The notes: generated from the sequence alone by a model not told the origin. Positions 16,493 through 26,333 are shown, numbered from the stretch's first letter. The stretch: DNA of 64,000 nucleotides from Acidaminococcus sp. (GCA_022482815.1 JAKVOM010000001.1:186001-250000); one strand, 5' to 3'. Program-made: numbers and translations.

Positions 16493-19400
16493 TTACTTTT
16501 CCTCGGATTCGTTTGAAGTTTCATCTTCTTCATCTTCCGTAGATCCCAGAGGAATTTCCGGATGGAAGACTCTTTCAATCGTCAGGAACAGAACCGGTAC
16601 GAGGAAGATAGACAGCAGGGTGGAGCTCATCATACCGCCGATGATAGCAGTACCGATGGAAGTACGGGACCCTGCGCCTGCGCCGGATGCCCAAGCCAGA
16701 GGTACAGCACCGATAACCGTTGAGAAAGCGGTCATCAGAATAGGTCTCAGACGGACCTTAACCGTATCAACCAGAGCCGGCAGGACGGCACGGCCATTAT
16801 CAACTCTCATCTTTGCGTATTCGACAATCAAAATGGAGTTCTTAGCCGACAGACCAATCAGCACAATCATACCGATCTGCATGTAAATATCAGCGTTAAG
16901 GCCTCTCAGATACTGGAACCCTACGCAGCCCATGACGGCCGTAGGTACACCGAAGATAATGCCCAGCGGCAGCGTCCAGGATTCGTACAGAGCAGACAAG
17001 CACAAATATACGAAGATCAGGGAAGCACCGAAAATCATGTAGGAAGAAGAACCTGCGTTCTTTTCATCACGGCTCTGGTCAACCCATTCGTAGGTATAAC
17101 CACTTGGGAGGTTTTCATTCAGCACGCTTTCGATGGCCTCGATAGCCTGGCCGGTAGAATACCCGGTAGCAGGAGCACCTGCAATCTTAGCACCACGGGC
17201 GTTGTTGAAACGCGTGATAACAGGAGGAGCCTGAATTTCTTTAGCCGTAACTACAGCCGAAATAGGAATCAGGTCTCCGGAGTTGTTCTTTACGAAGATA
17301 TTGGAAAGTTCCTTCGTATCGGCACGGAACTTCGGATCTGCCTGCATAACAACTTTCCAAGTTCTGCCCAGGAGGTTGAAGTCGTTGATTTCACTGCCGC
17401 CGAGGTTTGCCTGAAGGGCCGTTGTTACGTTAGAAACAGGGATATCCAGGCTTTCGGTTTTTTCACGATCCAGTTCGAATTCGATGGAGGGCGTGCTGTT
17501 TGAGAACGTCGTGTAAGCCATGGACACTTCCGGACGCTGATTAATAAGACCCAGCAGTTTTTGAACGTCCTGGTTCATCGTATCGGTATCTTTACCAACC
17601 GTATCCATGATGTAAAGGCTCAGGGAACCGGTACTGGACATACCGGGAAGGACAGCGACGTTGAAAGCACGAACCGTTGCTTCAGGAGTTTCGGCACCCA
17701 TAGCGGCTACCTTATTGATAATGTCCTGTACGCTCTGACCAGTTTGAGCTTCACGTTCGTCGATATCATTCAGTTTAACAGGAACCAAAACGCCATCCGG
17801 CTGACGCGTACTGGACAGGACATCGATACCAATAACTTCCATGACGTACCTGACACCGGGGATCTTCTTGACTTCCGTAGCAAACTTACCGGAAAAAGCT
17901 GATGTACGGTTCATAGAAGACGCAGCCGGCATCGAAGCGGAAACCAGCATAAAGGACTGGTCTTCATCCGGTACGTAACCGCTAGGAATCAGCTTAAAGA
18001 AGACGCCAATCATAACGAAGACAAGACCTACACCACAGAGGCCGAGTTTGTAATGATTGAGCAGCTTCTTACAAAGATTCACATAATGCTTAGTCGCCCA
18101 TTCGAGCCATCTGTTGAAGACATCGAATACCTTGGTCAGGATTTTACCGGTCTTCACTTCCGTCTTCGGTTTGATGACGATGGAGCTGACGGCCGGTGAC
18201 AGGGACATAGCGACGACTGCCGACAGGGACAATGCCACCACAATGGTGAGAGCGAACTGCTTGTACAATACGCCCGTAGCACCGCTCATGAAAGATACCG
18301 GCAGGAAAACGGCGAGCAGTACGAATGCCGTAGCGACAATAGCGCCCGATACGGAACGCATAGCCGCGAACGTAGCTTCCTTGGCGCTCATGCCCATTTC
18401 GTCAACGTTATATTCGACAGCTTCAACGACAACGATAGCATCATCGACGACGATACCGATAGCCAGCACCAGAGCGAACAATGTCAATGTATTGATGGTG
18501 AAATCAAAGATATAGAAAGAAGTAAAGGTACCGAGCAGGGAAACCGGAATAGCCAGAACCGGAATCAAGGTAGCTCGCCAGCTCTGCAGGAAGAGCCAGG
18601 TAATAAGCACTACGAGAATCAGCGTTTCAATGAACGTGACACCTACTTCTTTTAAGGATTCACGCACGTAGTCCGTGTTATCCTGTACGATAATCAACTG
18701 TAAATCAGGCGGGAAGTTCTTTTCTGCTTCCGACAGTACCTTTCTGATAGCAGCTACAGATTCCAGGGAGTTTGCATCGGACTGCAGCGTGATGGCGTAC
18801 TGCATAGCCGGCACACCATCCAGACGACCAACTACGAAGTCACTTCTCTTACCATACTCAACGCGGGCGATATCACGCAGGTGGAGCAGCTGCCCATTCG
18901 AGTTCTTAAGAACGATATTCCCGAACTCCGATTCCGTTTTCAAACGGCCCTGCAGACGAGCGGAGTACTGGTACTCCTGATCATTCACTGTCGGCCGTCC
19001 GCCAATCTGACCTACAGGCGCCTGAATGTTCTGGTTCTTGACAGCCGTGGAAACATCAGCTGCCGTAATGCCATTGAGGGCCATCTTCATCGGATCCAGC
19101 CAGATACGCAGGGACAATTCAGGGCCATATTCGTTGACTTCGGAAACGCCCTTTACACGTTTCAGGGCATCGACGAACTGCGTAGCACCATAGTTTTTCA
19201 TGAACAGTTCATCGTAAGTGCCGTTCGGTGAAATCAGGGAGAAGTACATAATGGTTTCATCGGCGCGTTTCATCGTCGTAACACCATACTCCGTAACTTC
19301 ACTCGGCAGGGAAGCGTTTGCCTGAGACACACGGTTCTGTACCTTGACCATGTCCATATCGGCATCGGATTCCAGGTTGAATTTAATATCCAGACTATAG

Positions 19401-19660
19401 TTACCGGCGTTATCACTGGTCGAACGCATATCGATCATGTCATCAACGCCGTTGACCTGTTCTTCAATAGCCTGAGCTACCGTTTGTTCGATAACTTCCG
19501 CGTTAGCACCGACGTAGTTCGTTGTTACGGAAACACGCGGATAAGAAATCTGCGGATACTGGGCTACAGGAAGGCTCATTGCGGAAATACCACCGACGAG
19601 CGCAAGAATAATGGAAATAACGCAAGCGAATACGGGGTGGTCAATAAAGAATTTTGCCAC
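16493..19660 (-). CDS. RND multidrug efflux permease (HAE1/AcrB family)
   Basis: Inner-membrane proton antiporter of a tripartite pump, 1055 residues, full length. It begins MAKFFIDHPVFACVISIILA and has two large periplasmic loops. The TM4 proton-relay motif is present as GIVVDDAIVVVEAVEYN. Other hallmarks are LPVAQYPQISYPRVSV, GATGVLYKQFALTI and LIGLSAKNSILIVEYA. The start codon is GTG at 19660, preceded by GAGGGGG. It lies 15 bases after the adaptor gene, so the two form an operon. No TolC-type outer-membrane gene is adjacent, so that channel must be encoded elsewhere. Its presence supports a diderm envelope. Confidence 0.95.
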   Translation of the reverse strand: MAKFFIDHPVFACVISIILALVGGISAMSLPVAQYPQISYPRVSVTTNYVGANAEVIEQTVAQAIEEQVNGVDDMIDMRSTSDNAGNYSLDIKFNLESDADMDMVKVQNRVSQANASLPSEVTEYGVTTMKRADETIMYFSLISPNGTYDELFMKNYGATQFVDALKRVKGVSEVNEYGPELSLRIWLDPMKMALNGITAADVSTAVKNQNIQAPVGQIGGRPTVNDQEYQYSARLQGRLKTESEFGNIVLKNSNGQLLHLRDIARVEYGKRSDFVVGRLDGVPAMQYAITLQSDANSLESVAAIRKVLSEAEKNFPPDLQLIIVQDNTDYVRESLKEVGVTFIETLILVVLITWLFLQSWRATLIPVLAIPVSLLGTFTSFYIFDFTINTLTLFALVLAIGIVVDDAIVVVEAVEYNVDEMGMSAKEATFAAMRSVSGAIVATAFVLLAVFLPVSFMSGATGVLYKQFALTIVVALSLSAVVAMSLSPAVSSIVIKPKTEVKTGKILTKVFDVFNRWLEWATKHYVNLCKKLLNHYKLGLCGVGLVFVMIGVFFKLIPSGYVPDEDQSFMLVSASMPAASSMNRTSAFSGKFATEVKKIPGVRYVMEVIGIDVLSSTRQPDGVLVPVKLNDIDEREAQTGQSVQDIINKVAAMGAETPEATVRAFNVAVLPGMSSTGSLSLYIMDTVGKDTDTMNQDVQKLLGLINQRPEVSMAYTTFSNSTPSIEFELDREKTESLDIPVSNVTTALQANLGGSEINDFNLLGRTWKVVMQADPKFRADTKELSNIFVKNNSGDLIPISAVVTAKEIQAPPVITRFNNARGAKIAGAPATGYSTGQAIEAIESVLNENLPSGYTYEWVDQSRDEKNAGSSSYMIFGASLIFVYLCLSALYESWTLPLGIIFGVPTAVMGCVGFQYLRGLNADIYMQIGMIVLIGLSAKNSILIVEYAKMRVDNGRAVLPALVDTVKVRLRPILMTAFSTVIGAVPLAWASGAGAGSRTSIGTAIIGGMMSSTLLSIFLVPVLFLTIERVFHPEIPLGSTEDEEDETSNESEEK

Positions 19661-19675
19661 TTGTCAGACCCCCTC

Positions 19676-20845
19676 TCACTTTGCAGAAGTTGAATCGGTG
19701 GAAGTGGAAGAGGATTCAGTCGTATCCAGATCATCTTCAGTGATCATCGTCGGATCAACTTTACTGTCTTTGTTCAGCTTCTGAACACCTTCAACAACAA
19801 CAGTTTCCGAACCATCAAGTCCGCTCTTCACAAGCCACAGACGTCCGATACGGGCACCAAGCTGAACTTCCTTCAAGGAAACCGTATTATCAGAATTGAT
19901 TACATACACATAATGCTTGTAAAGCAAATCCGTTACAGCACGCTGCGGAACAAGAACCGCGTTAGGCACCGTGGAGCCCACCAGAGAAACATTGGCAAAC
20001 ATGCCAGGCAGGAGCAGGTTATTCGGGTTTTCAAAAACGGCCTTTAAGGTCAGTGTACCGGTCGTGTCGCTGACACTGCGGTCAACCTGATCCACATAGC
20101 CTCTGTACGGATACTCGGAGCCATCTGCCAGGGTAAGGGTAATATCACGAAGCTGAGTACCGTTATCCGTATTGCCCTTCAGCATATCAAGGTAATCACT
20201 TTCAGAAACGGAGAAACGGACACGCATCGGGTTGCTGTTGGACAGCGTCGTCAGAACGGTAGAATTAGCCGTTACAAATTCACCTGCTGCCAGCGTATTG
20301 GTATCAATCTTGCCGGCAAAAGGAGCTATGATGCGCGTATCGCTGACATTGACCTGGGAAGAAGTTACGAGAGCCTGGTAAGCATCCACGCTTGCCTGAG
20401 CCTGTGCCAATGCCGTGTTATACTGATCCGCGGTCTGTTTGGAAACAGCACCTTGTTCATACAAAGTCTGATAACGAGCCGCATCGCGCTGCGCATTTGC
20501 GAGAGTTGCCTGTGCATTAGCCAAGTTTGCCTGTGCATTCAGGACGTCGGCCTGATAGGTACGCGGATCGATTTCGTACAGCAGCTGACCAGCTTCTACA
20601 TAGTCACCGCCGTTTACATACTTTCCGACAATTGTTCCGGTTACCTTGGATTTAATGGATACTTCATCCTTTGCTTCTACGAAACCGGTGTACTCATACG
20701 TAATCGGTGTATCTCTCTTGATGGCCTGCATTGCCTTTACCTTAACGGCGCCGGATGTGGTCGCAGTTTTCTTACTGCAGCCAGCAGCCCCCAGCACGAG
20801 CAGCAATGCCATGCCAACTGCCATCGCTTTCTTTTTTCCTATCAT
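19676..20845 (-). CDS. RND efflux periplasmic adaptor lipoprotein (MexA/AcrA type)
   Basis: Membrane-fusion protein linking the RND permease to an outer-membrane channel, 389 residues. The N terminus MIGKKKAMAVGMALLLVLGAAGC is a lipoprotein signal with Cys23 as the lipidated residue. Next come a barrel-sandwich half (IKSKVTGTIVGKYVNGGDYV), a coiled-coil hairpin rich in ANAQATLANAQRDAARYQ repeats (about 105-165), the second lipoyl half (APFAGKIDTNTLAAGEFV) and beta-barrel domains. It ends in a low-complexity Ser/Thr tail. It is the first gene of the pump operon. No local regulator is apparent. Confidence 0.94.
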   Translation of the reverse strand: MIGKKKAMAVGMALLLVLGAAGCSKKTATTSGAVKVKAMQAIKRDTPITYEYTGFVEAKDEVSIKSKVTGTIVGKYVNGGDYVEAGQLLYEIDPRTYQADVLNAQANLANAQATLANAQRDAARYQTLYEQGAVSKQTADQYNTALAQAQASVDAYQALVTSSQVNVSDTRIIAPFAGKIDTNTLAAGEFVTANSTVLTTLSNSNPMRVRFSVSESDYLDMLKGNTDNGTQLRDITLTLADGSEYPYRGYVDQVDRSVSDTTGTLTLKAVFENPNNLLLPGMFANVSLVGSTVPNAVLVPQRAVTDLLYKHYVYVINSDNTVSLKEVQLGARIGRLWLVKSGLDGSETVVVEGVQKLNKDSKVDPTMITEDDLDTTESSSTSTDSTSAK

Positions 20846-20965
20846 TTGACTAATTCCTCCTACACACCTACCCTCACAGGGGCAAAAAAATTCTACTTAA
20901 AGAAACACCCAATATTATAGCGTAACCCCGAACGGGTATCAAACGCCAAAATCACTGATTATCCT

Positions 20966-22579
20966 TCATATTTCTCTGTTTTTCTCTATTTTCATCTTTT
21001 TTTCATCGTTTGACTGGCTAGTCAAAAATTCTTCATTCAGCTTATTCTTTAACAGGAACGGCAGTACATCTTCTTCCGGCAGGTCAAGCTCCCTGTGGTT
21101 TCCGTAAAGAATAGCAAATACGGCATTATCGTAGTAATACCCATTCAGATCCTTTTCCGTAACAGTGATATTCTTTTCTTCCGCCTTTTTGGTCACTAGT
21201 TTCCAAAACTTGCCATACGGACGTACGAGATCTTTCAAAGGCACTTCTTCGCCCGTTTTGAGGTTGAAATTGAAGCTCTTGATCACAGGCTCACTGATTT
21301 CATGATCGGAATAGAGTCCCATCACAAGCAGACTGACGTAATTCCTGCCTGCATACTTCACATCGTAGGATAAATGCAGGCGGCTGCCGAACGTAGCCGC
21401 TTTCTGGCGGTCGCGGTAAAACATTTCAATCTGATGATTCAATTTCCAGGCCAGCTTGGGGTCAATTTTTTGAAAATGCGGATATTCCAGCGTCCCTGCC
21501 GGCGTCTCTACTTCCTGGGGAATGATTTCGTAGCCGCTCTTACCCTGCACGCTCTGCCCGGCATTATACTTGGGCTTAGCATAAAGATTAGCCTGGAAGT
21601 TCACATCATCGGGCACCCACGTCCCGGCACGATATTCCCAACGGGTACGGACATACCCAAGAGGGCTGGCATTGATGACACCGGCAATCTTCTGTACCGT
21701 TATGACCGCGTCGACCCCATCGCCATTCGTATCAGCAGTCATCAGCTGACTGATTCCCTGTACGTAAGGTCTCTGTCCGGAAAGGCGAACCGTGCCGTCT
21801 TTATTGAAGACGTTCAGCGTTTCATACATATCTTTATCCTTGGAAAGATCAAGGATGACCTCCTGCTGAATGCTCGGGAAATTCAGCCGTGCACGGAATC
21901 CGTCCAGGTAGACGCCATTCATTTGGATACCCCGGTTATCGGTGGACGTAAAGATTTCCTCCGGTTTGCTGCCCGTGAAATCGAGGATCCGGTAATCCAC
22001 CATTCCGCCGCTGCCGCCCGTAGGAGCTGCAATCACCACATTCATGGCACCGCTGCCCGTCACGTCGGCAAGTGTTACATAAGCATCGTATCCGCCCAGA
22101 TTCTTCGGACGAATATAATATTTGACAGGAGCGTTCTCGGAATCCTTTACAATCACGTACATATCGCCCATGAAGCTTGATTTGTCAACAACGGGGCTTC
22201 CCATCAGGTCAACAATCTCGGCTTCTCCGTCTCCGTCCACATCGCCGATGGCTTCACTCACAAGCTGGCCATGCTGCAGCGTGAAATCGACTTCACGTGT
22301 CTGCGGCTTGAAAGAAGGCTTTTGCGGCACATTGCCAATAGGAATTTCATTATCCTTCTTATCTTCCGCAGCAGCCGCTTTCTCTTTTTCCCTGGACTCA
22401 TGTTCTTTGCGGCTTTCCGCACGGCTCCAGCCTTCCGTCTTCTCAATAGTTCCGGAAGCTGCAGCCGGCTGGGTATCACCCTCTGCCGTAATCTCGGCAG
22501 CTTCTCCCCGATGAAAGGGAAATCCCATAAGCCCTGCCAGCACCAGGGCGATTCCAAATTTTTTATGCAATCTATTCAA
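20966..22579 (-). CDS. Secreted protein with VCBS/FG-GAP-like loops and DUF3298-like C terminus
   Basis: A 537-residue exported protein. The start is TTG at 22579 with AGGAGGTT upstream, giving a signal peptide (FGIALVLAGLMGFPF...GEAA). Residues about 35-80 are charged and low-complexity. Two Asp-rich calcium-binding-type loops follow (DVDGDGEAEI near 113 and DTNGDGVDAV near 284), as in FG-GAP/VCBS repeats. The C-terminal third (YAGRNYVSLLVMGLYSDHEI; FNLKTGEEVPLKDL) resembles the DUF3298/RsiV domain, which in Bacillus RsiV senses lysozyme. No sigma factor gene is next to it. The function is unknown; it probably acts in the periplasm or at the surface. Confidence 0.7.
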   Translation of the reverse strand: MNRLHKKFGIALVLAGLMGFPFHRGEAAEITAEGDTQPAAASGTIEKTEGWSRAESRKEHESREKEKAAAAEDKKDNEIPIGNVPQKPSFKPQTREVDFTLQHGQLVSEAIGDVDGDGEAEIVDLMGSPVVDKSSFMGDMYVIVKDSENAPVKYYIRPKNLGGYDAYVTLADVTGSGAMNVVIAAPTGGSGGMVDYRILDFTGSKPEEIFTSTDNRGIQMNGVYLDGFRARLNFPSIQQEVILDLSKDKDMYETLNVFNKDGTVRLSGQRPYVQGISQLMTADTNGDGVDAVITVQKIAGVINASPLGYVRTRWEYRAGTWVPDDVNFQANLYAKPKYNAGQSVQGKSGYEIIPQEVETPAGTLEYPHFQKIDPKLAWKLNHQIEMFYRDRQKAATFGSRLHLSYDVKYAGRNYVSLLVMGLYSDHEISEPVIKSFNFNLKTGEEVPLKDLVRPYGKFWKLVTKKAEEKNITVTEKDLNGYYYDNAVFAILYGNHRELDLPEEDVLPFLLKNKLNEEFLTSQSNDEKKMKIEKNREI

Positions 22580-22876
22580 TGTAAGGAACCTCCTGTATGT
22601 TATTTTCTAATTAAGTGTCTAGTTATTATACAATAGAAATGAGAAATTTGGGTAGAATTTGAATAAAAAACAAGAACTATAGAATATAATGCGTGTGCCT
22701 TCTTTCACATTCCCTTGTTCCGCCGTCTGCTTTCTGCTCTGCGCAGCCCGGACAGCAGCCGGCAGCATCTGAAGAAAACTACAGACAGAGCCTCTCTTCT
22801 TTACTAATTATCTGAAAACGCATATACTTGTGGAGATAAAGTAAAATTGACCTGAAAAAAGGAGTGTTTGCAACAG

Positions 22877-24298
22877 ATGACTGAGTATAATCCGATTACC
22901 CCTGATTTTCTTCAGAAGTTATTTGATATTGCCGGACGCCGCGTGGTTGTAGGCGAATCCATCAACCCTGACTACACACATGACACCATGCCGATTTATG
23001 GCATCGGCATGCCGGAAGCTACCATTGATGTCAATTCAACGGAAGAAATTGCCGCCATCATGAAGCTCTGCAACGAGCATCATGTCCCGGTTACGGTCCG
23101 CGGTTCCGGAACGGGGCTTGCCGGCGGCTGCACTCCGGTTCAGGGCGGTGTCGTGCTCTGCACGGTTCGCATGAACAAAATCCTCGGCTACGATGAAAAA
23201 AATATGAACGTCCGCGTCCAGCCCGGCGTGCTCCTTGATGATTTGGCTAGAGACGCCGCTGCCCACGGATTTTTCTATCCGCCCGATCCCGGCGAGAAAT
23301 ATGCCACCCTCGGCGGCAACGTGTCGACTAATGCGGGCGGGATGCGCGCTGTAAAATACGGGACAACACGTGATTATGTACTGGCTATGACGGTAGTACT
23401 TCCGACAGGCGAGATTGTCCGGCTCGGAGCTCCCGTCAGCAAAACTTCTTCCGGATACAGTCTGCTCCATCTGATGATCGGTTCCGAAGGCACGCTGGGC
23501 ATTATCACGGAACTCACGCTGAAACTGATTACGCCGCCCAAGTGTCACTGTTCCCTCATCGTGCCGTTCCGTACGCTGTCAGAGGCCATTCAGACCGTGC
23601 CGCCGCTAAAACGTTCAGGCCTTGATCCACAGGCTATCGAATTCTTCGAAAAGGAAATGCTCGATACAACGGAAGCCTACATCGGCACAAGCGTCTTCCC
23701 CAAGCAAGTGGAAGGAGAAACGGTAGGAGCTTACCTGCTCGTTACGCTGGATGCTTCCACCAATGACCTCCTTGATCAGGCTGTAGAAGATGCTTCTGAA
23801 TTGTTCCTCGGTGCCAATGCCATGGATGTGCTCGTGGCCGACGTTCCCATGTATCTGGATAAGACCTGGGCAGCCCGTTCCGCCTTCCTGGAAGGACTGG
23901 AAAACCAATACAACCTGATTGATGAGTGCGATGTTGTCGTCCCGGTTTCCCATATTCCTGATTTCATCCTGCACATTCACGAAATTCGTGACAATTATCC
24001 ATTCGATGTCCGCATGTTTGGTCACGCCGGTGATGGAAACATCCACGTGTACGCCTGCGCCAACGGCGAGCAGAAGGATATAATGCCTTTTAAAGAAGCC
24101 ACGGCACGCTTTATGGATGACCTGTATGCCAAGGCGCTGGAGCTGGATGGGCAGATTTCCGGTGAACACGGCATCGGCTTCGGTAAAGCGCCTTATCTGC
24201 AAAAGGCATTGGAACCGGCCCAGATCCGGATTATGCAGGGCATCAAAGAAGTCTTTGACCCTAATCTGATACTGAATCCGAATAAGATCTGCTTCTAA
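22877..24298 (+). CDS. FAD-linked oxidase, GlcD/D-2-hydroxyacid dehydrogenase family
   Basis: Flavoprotein of the VAO/PCMH fold that oxidises 2-hydroxyacids such as glycolate, D-lactate or D-2-hydroxyglutarate. The ATG at 22877 (473 residues) lies 12 bases from GGAG; a TTG three codons earlier is too close to it. The N-terminal FAD domain shows VTVRGSGTGLAGGCTPVQGG, PPDPGEKYATLGGNVSTNAGG and GSEGTLGIITELTLKL. The C-terminal cap has VRMFGHAGDGNIHV (metal-binding His) and ISGEHGIGFGKAPYL. No GlcE/GlcF or electron-transfer flavoprotein genes are adjacent. In glutamate-fermenting Negativicutes a 2-hydroxyglutarate role is possible but not shown. Confidence 0.9.
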   Translation: MTEYNPITPDFLQKLFDIAGRRVVVGESINPDYTHDTMPIYGIGMPEATIDVNSTEEIAAIMKLCNEHHVPVTVRGSGTGLAGGCTPVQGGVVLCTVRMNKILGYDEKNMNVRVQPGVLLDDLARDAAAHGFFYPPDPGEKYATLGGNVSTNAGGMRAVKYGTTRDYVLAMTVVLPTGEIVRLGAPVSKTSSGYSLLHLMIGSEGTLGIITELTLKLITPPKCHCSLIVPFRTLSEAIQTVPPLKRSGLDPQAIEFFEKEMLDTTEAYIGTSVFPKQVEGETVGAYLLVTLDASTNDLLDQAVEDASELFLGANAMDVLVADVPMYLDKTWAARSAFLEGLENQYNLIDECDVVVPVSHIPDFILHIHEIRDNYPFDVRMFGHAGDGNIHVYACANGEQKDIMPFKEATARFMDDLYAKALELDGQISGEHGIGFGKAPYLQKALEPAQIRIMQGIKEVFDPNLILNPNKICF

Positions 24299-24329
24299 AC
24301 AGTAACCGGAAAATATCATAATAATATAC

Positions 24330-24375
24330 AAGGGGCTGTGAAATATGCGAATGCATTGTTTCACAGCCCCTTTTT
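24330..24375 (+). terminator. Terminator after the FAD oxidase (GGCTGTGAAA family)
   Basis: Stem AAGGGGCTGTGAAA with its complement and T5, 32 bases after the stop. It shares its stem with terminators at 12.8, 33.3, 34.0 and 48.6 kb. Confidence 0.85.
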
Positions 24376-24455
24376 CACGCTTTTCTCTGTCCGCAGCCCG
24401 CATTCCGCCTGTGGAAGCAAACTGTTTCTCAGTTTGCAAAGATTAAAAACTGACT

Positions 24456-24533
24456 TCTATCTGTAGTCTTACTCAAGAATCCGCCAAGTCAACCATTCAC
24501 ACGATTGTACTAACCATCTTACCCACTGACCAC
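24456..24533 (-). repeat. Dispersed intergenic repeat, family A (inverted copy)
   Basis: On the minus strand it reads GTGGGTAAGATGGTTAGTAC, later TTGGCGGATTCTTGAGTAAG. The same order of blocks (TTAGTAC then GGCGGATTCTTGA about 25 bases on) occurs in five other intergenic places in this window. Confidence 0.75.
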
Positions 24534-24550
24534 TTCTATAGTGCCTCAGG

Positions 24551-25045
24551 TTATTTCTTATAAATGGCTTCTGCCTGCTCTGCCATGCGCTCGCCATACG
24601 TTCTGAAGAGATCGGCAAAATCTTCCATCTTAGGGCTCATGCCGACAGGTCCCAAGTGAATAACAGGCTTGCCCTTGGCAGATCCCCCGGAATAGACCAT
24701 CATGCCAAAGACCATTGCGTGCGTCAGAAGCGTTTGGATAACCAGATCAGCCCCGCCGTGGATGTACTGCGCAGTGGCAAAAGCACCACCTAATTTCCCG
24801 GCAAGATTGAGTCCGTGACCCTCCTTTTGGAGCCACGATGTCATATCCCCCGTCAGCGATGCCATATAGGTAGGCGCTCCGAAAATAACGACATCCGCTG
24901 CTTTGACAGTCTCCACATCTACGTCAGGAATTTTAAAAGTGCTTACTTTAATGTGCCCGCTCTTCTCCAATCCTTCCGCGATGTAGGAAGCGGCTTTTGC
25001 CGTGTTTCCGGTCTTGGAATCAAAAATAATTACTGCATGAATCAT
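24551..25045 (-). CDS. Flavodoxin-family protein
   Basis: FMN-binding electron carrier or small flavoprotein of 164 residues. The phosphate-binding loop is FDSKTGNTAKAASYI (residues about 7-21), followed by VVIFGAPTYMASLTGDM, the second FMN loop, and AFATAQYIHGGAD. It resembles the NADPH-dependent FMN reductase/WrbA-like flavodoxins. The ATG at 25045 has AAAGGA about eight bases upstream; the ATG three codons earlier has no room for a site. It follows the MBL-fold hydrolase gene by 16 bases and is probably cotranscribed. Confidence 0.85.
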   Translation of the reverse strand: MIHAVIIFDSKTGNTAKAASYIAEGLEKSGHIKVSTFKIPDVDVETVKAADVVIFGAPTYMASLTGDMTSWLQKEGHGLNLAGKLGGAFATAQYIHGGADLVIQTLLTHAMVFGMMVYSGGSAKGKPVIHLGPVGMSPKMEDFADLFRTYGERMAEQAEAIYKK

Positions 25046-25061
25046 TTCCGTCATCCTTTCT

Positions 25062-26042
25062 TCACTTGACTATAAAGTATTCATTGCGTTCACCCTGCAT
25101 CTCATGGGTCAGTTTCCCGCGCACGGTCAAATAATCAAGATGGGCCTTAGCTTCCCCTGTCGCAAAATATTTCTGCGTCAGCGGAAATTCTTTCCAGTTC
25201 CGCGCCCTGATGTTCCACTGCATGAGCCCCGCAATCTCATAAGGCGTAAGCCCCGGATGCGCTTCTACGATATTCATTACACCTTCAAGACGCTTCCGGT
25301 GGTGTTCCTTTAAGAAATCTACCCGATCACGCAGCGTGCCGAGCGGCACCCTGTGCCCCGGAAAAAGCCTTTCTGCCGGCAAATTACGGATTTTATCAAG
25401 GCTGACCAGGTAATCGCCCAAAGAATCTTTGACGCCGAGCCAGTCACAAATATTCGGTGTAATGCGAAACAGTACATGATCTCCCGTAAAGAGCCAGCGC
25501 TTTTTCCCTTCGCAAAGGCACATATGACCCGGTGTGTGGCCGGGCGTAAAAAGACATTGCAGCGCCATTCCGCCGTAATGCAGTACTTCCCCATCAGTTA
25601 CAAAAGTGTAGTCGTCAAATGGTTCCGGTCCCCGCGTCTGTGCAGGATTTTTCCCCCACAGAGCCAGGACTTCCTCCTCAGAAAAGCCATTAAAAATACA
25701 TCTATGGTAACGTTTTTTCCAAAGTTCATCATCCCGGATAGCGGAAAGTCGTCTGCCGTCAATCTCACTGATATAAATCCGGCATCCCGGCCTGTGCAGG
25801 AACGTCGACAGGCCCGAATGGTCGTGATGGACGTGGGTCAGGAAAATATCCGTGTGACTGAGATCCACGTGCAGCTCCGAAAGCTGCTGCAGCATCGCTT
25901 CCCGGCATGTCGGTTCGTTAAAACCGGTATCAATGAGCAGGTTGCGTTCCCCAACAAACAAATAGCTATTTAAGTTTTTCAGCGGATTTCCCACCAAAGG
26001 AATATCCAGCCGCCATAGATTTTCGGCCAGGCGTTCAGACAC
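25062..26042 (-). CDS. Metallo-beta-lactamase-fold hydrolase
   Basis: Zinc-dependent hydrolase of about 326 residues with the motif THVHHDHSGLSTF, CLFTPGHTPGHMCLCE, FTGDHVLF and GHRVPLG. These form the standard HxHxDH-H-D-H metal set of the glyoxalase II-like branch. An extra C-terminal helical part (HPGLTPYEIAGLMQWNIR; YLTVRGKLTHEM) resembles the winged-helix tail of LACTB2-like proteins. Two GTG starts are possible, 26051 and 26042; AGGGA is well spaced only for 26042. The substrate is unknown. The flavodoxin gene downstream suggests a redox-linked operon. Confidence 0.85.
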   Translation of the reverse strand: MSERLAENLWRLDIPLVGNPLKNLNSYLFVGERNLLIDTGFNEPTCREAMLQQLSELHVDLSHTDIFLTHVHHDHSGLSTFLHRPGCRIYISEIDGRRLSAIRDDELWKKRYHRCIFNGFSEEEVLALWGKNPAQTRGPEPFDDYTFVTDGEVLHYGGMALQCLFTPGHTPGHMCLCEGKKRWLFTGDHVLFRITPNICDWLGVKDSLGDYLVSLDKIRNLPAERLFPGHRVPLGTLRDRVDFLKEHHRKRLEGVMNIVEAHPGLTPYEIAGLMQWNIRARNWKEFPLTQKYFATGEAKAHLDYLTVRGKLTHEMQGERNEYFIVK

Positions 26043-26258
26043 GTTGTTCACTCCCTGCGATGATTATTTCTATCTTTATTCTAACATAATTAAAATGAAA
26101 AGACGCTTCTAGCATTTAACATTCAGCTTTTGGCTGCCTTCGGTAAAGTGAAGAAGTGGCTGGCATCTGATAGTTTGTCCGCAAATGTGAACAGATTGTC
26201 AGGACAAAACCCGAAGCAGACAGCCGATAGCAGTTTGCAGATAGCAGCCGATAGCAAA

Positions 26259-26300
26259 AGAAGAGGTCGTGAAAAATGAAACCATTTTTCACAGCCCCTT
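26259..26300 (-). terminator. Hairpin after the DAACS symporter gene
   Basis: Arms GTGAAAAATG/CATTTTTCAC with an AAAC loop, part of the GGCTGTGAAA terminator family. The minus-strand T run is interrupted, so strength is uncertain. Confidence 0.55.
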
Positions 26301-26333
26301 CAACTAAACTCACTTATCCGGCATCACAGCCTT

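Noticed and set aside
16493-20845. Complete tripartite efflux operon
   Set aside because: No TolC-type outer-membrane factor lies next to the adaptor and permease, so only two components are supported here.
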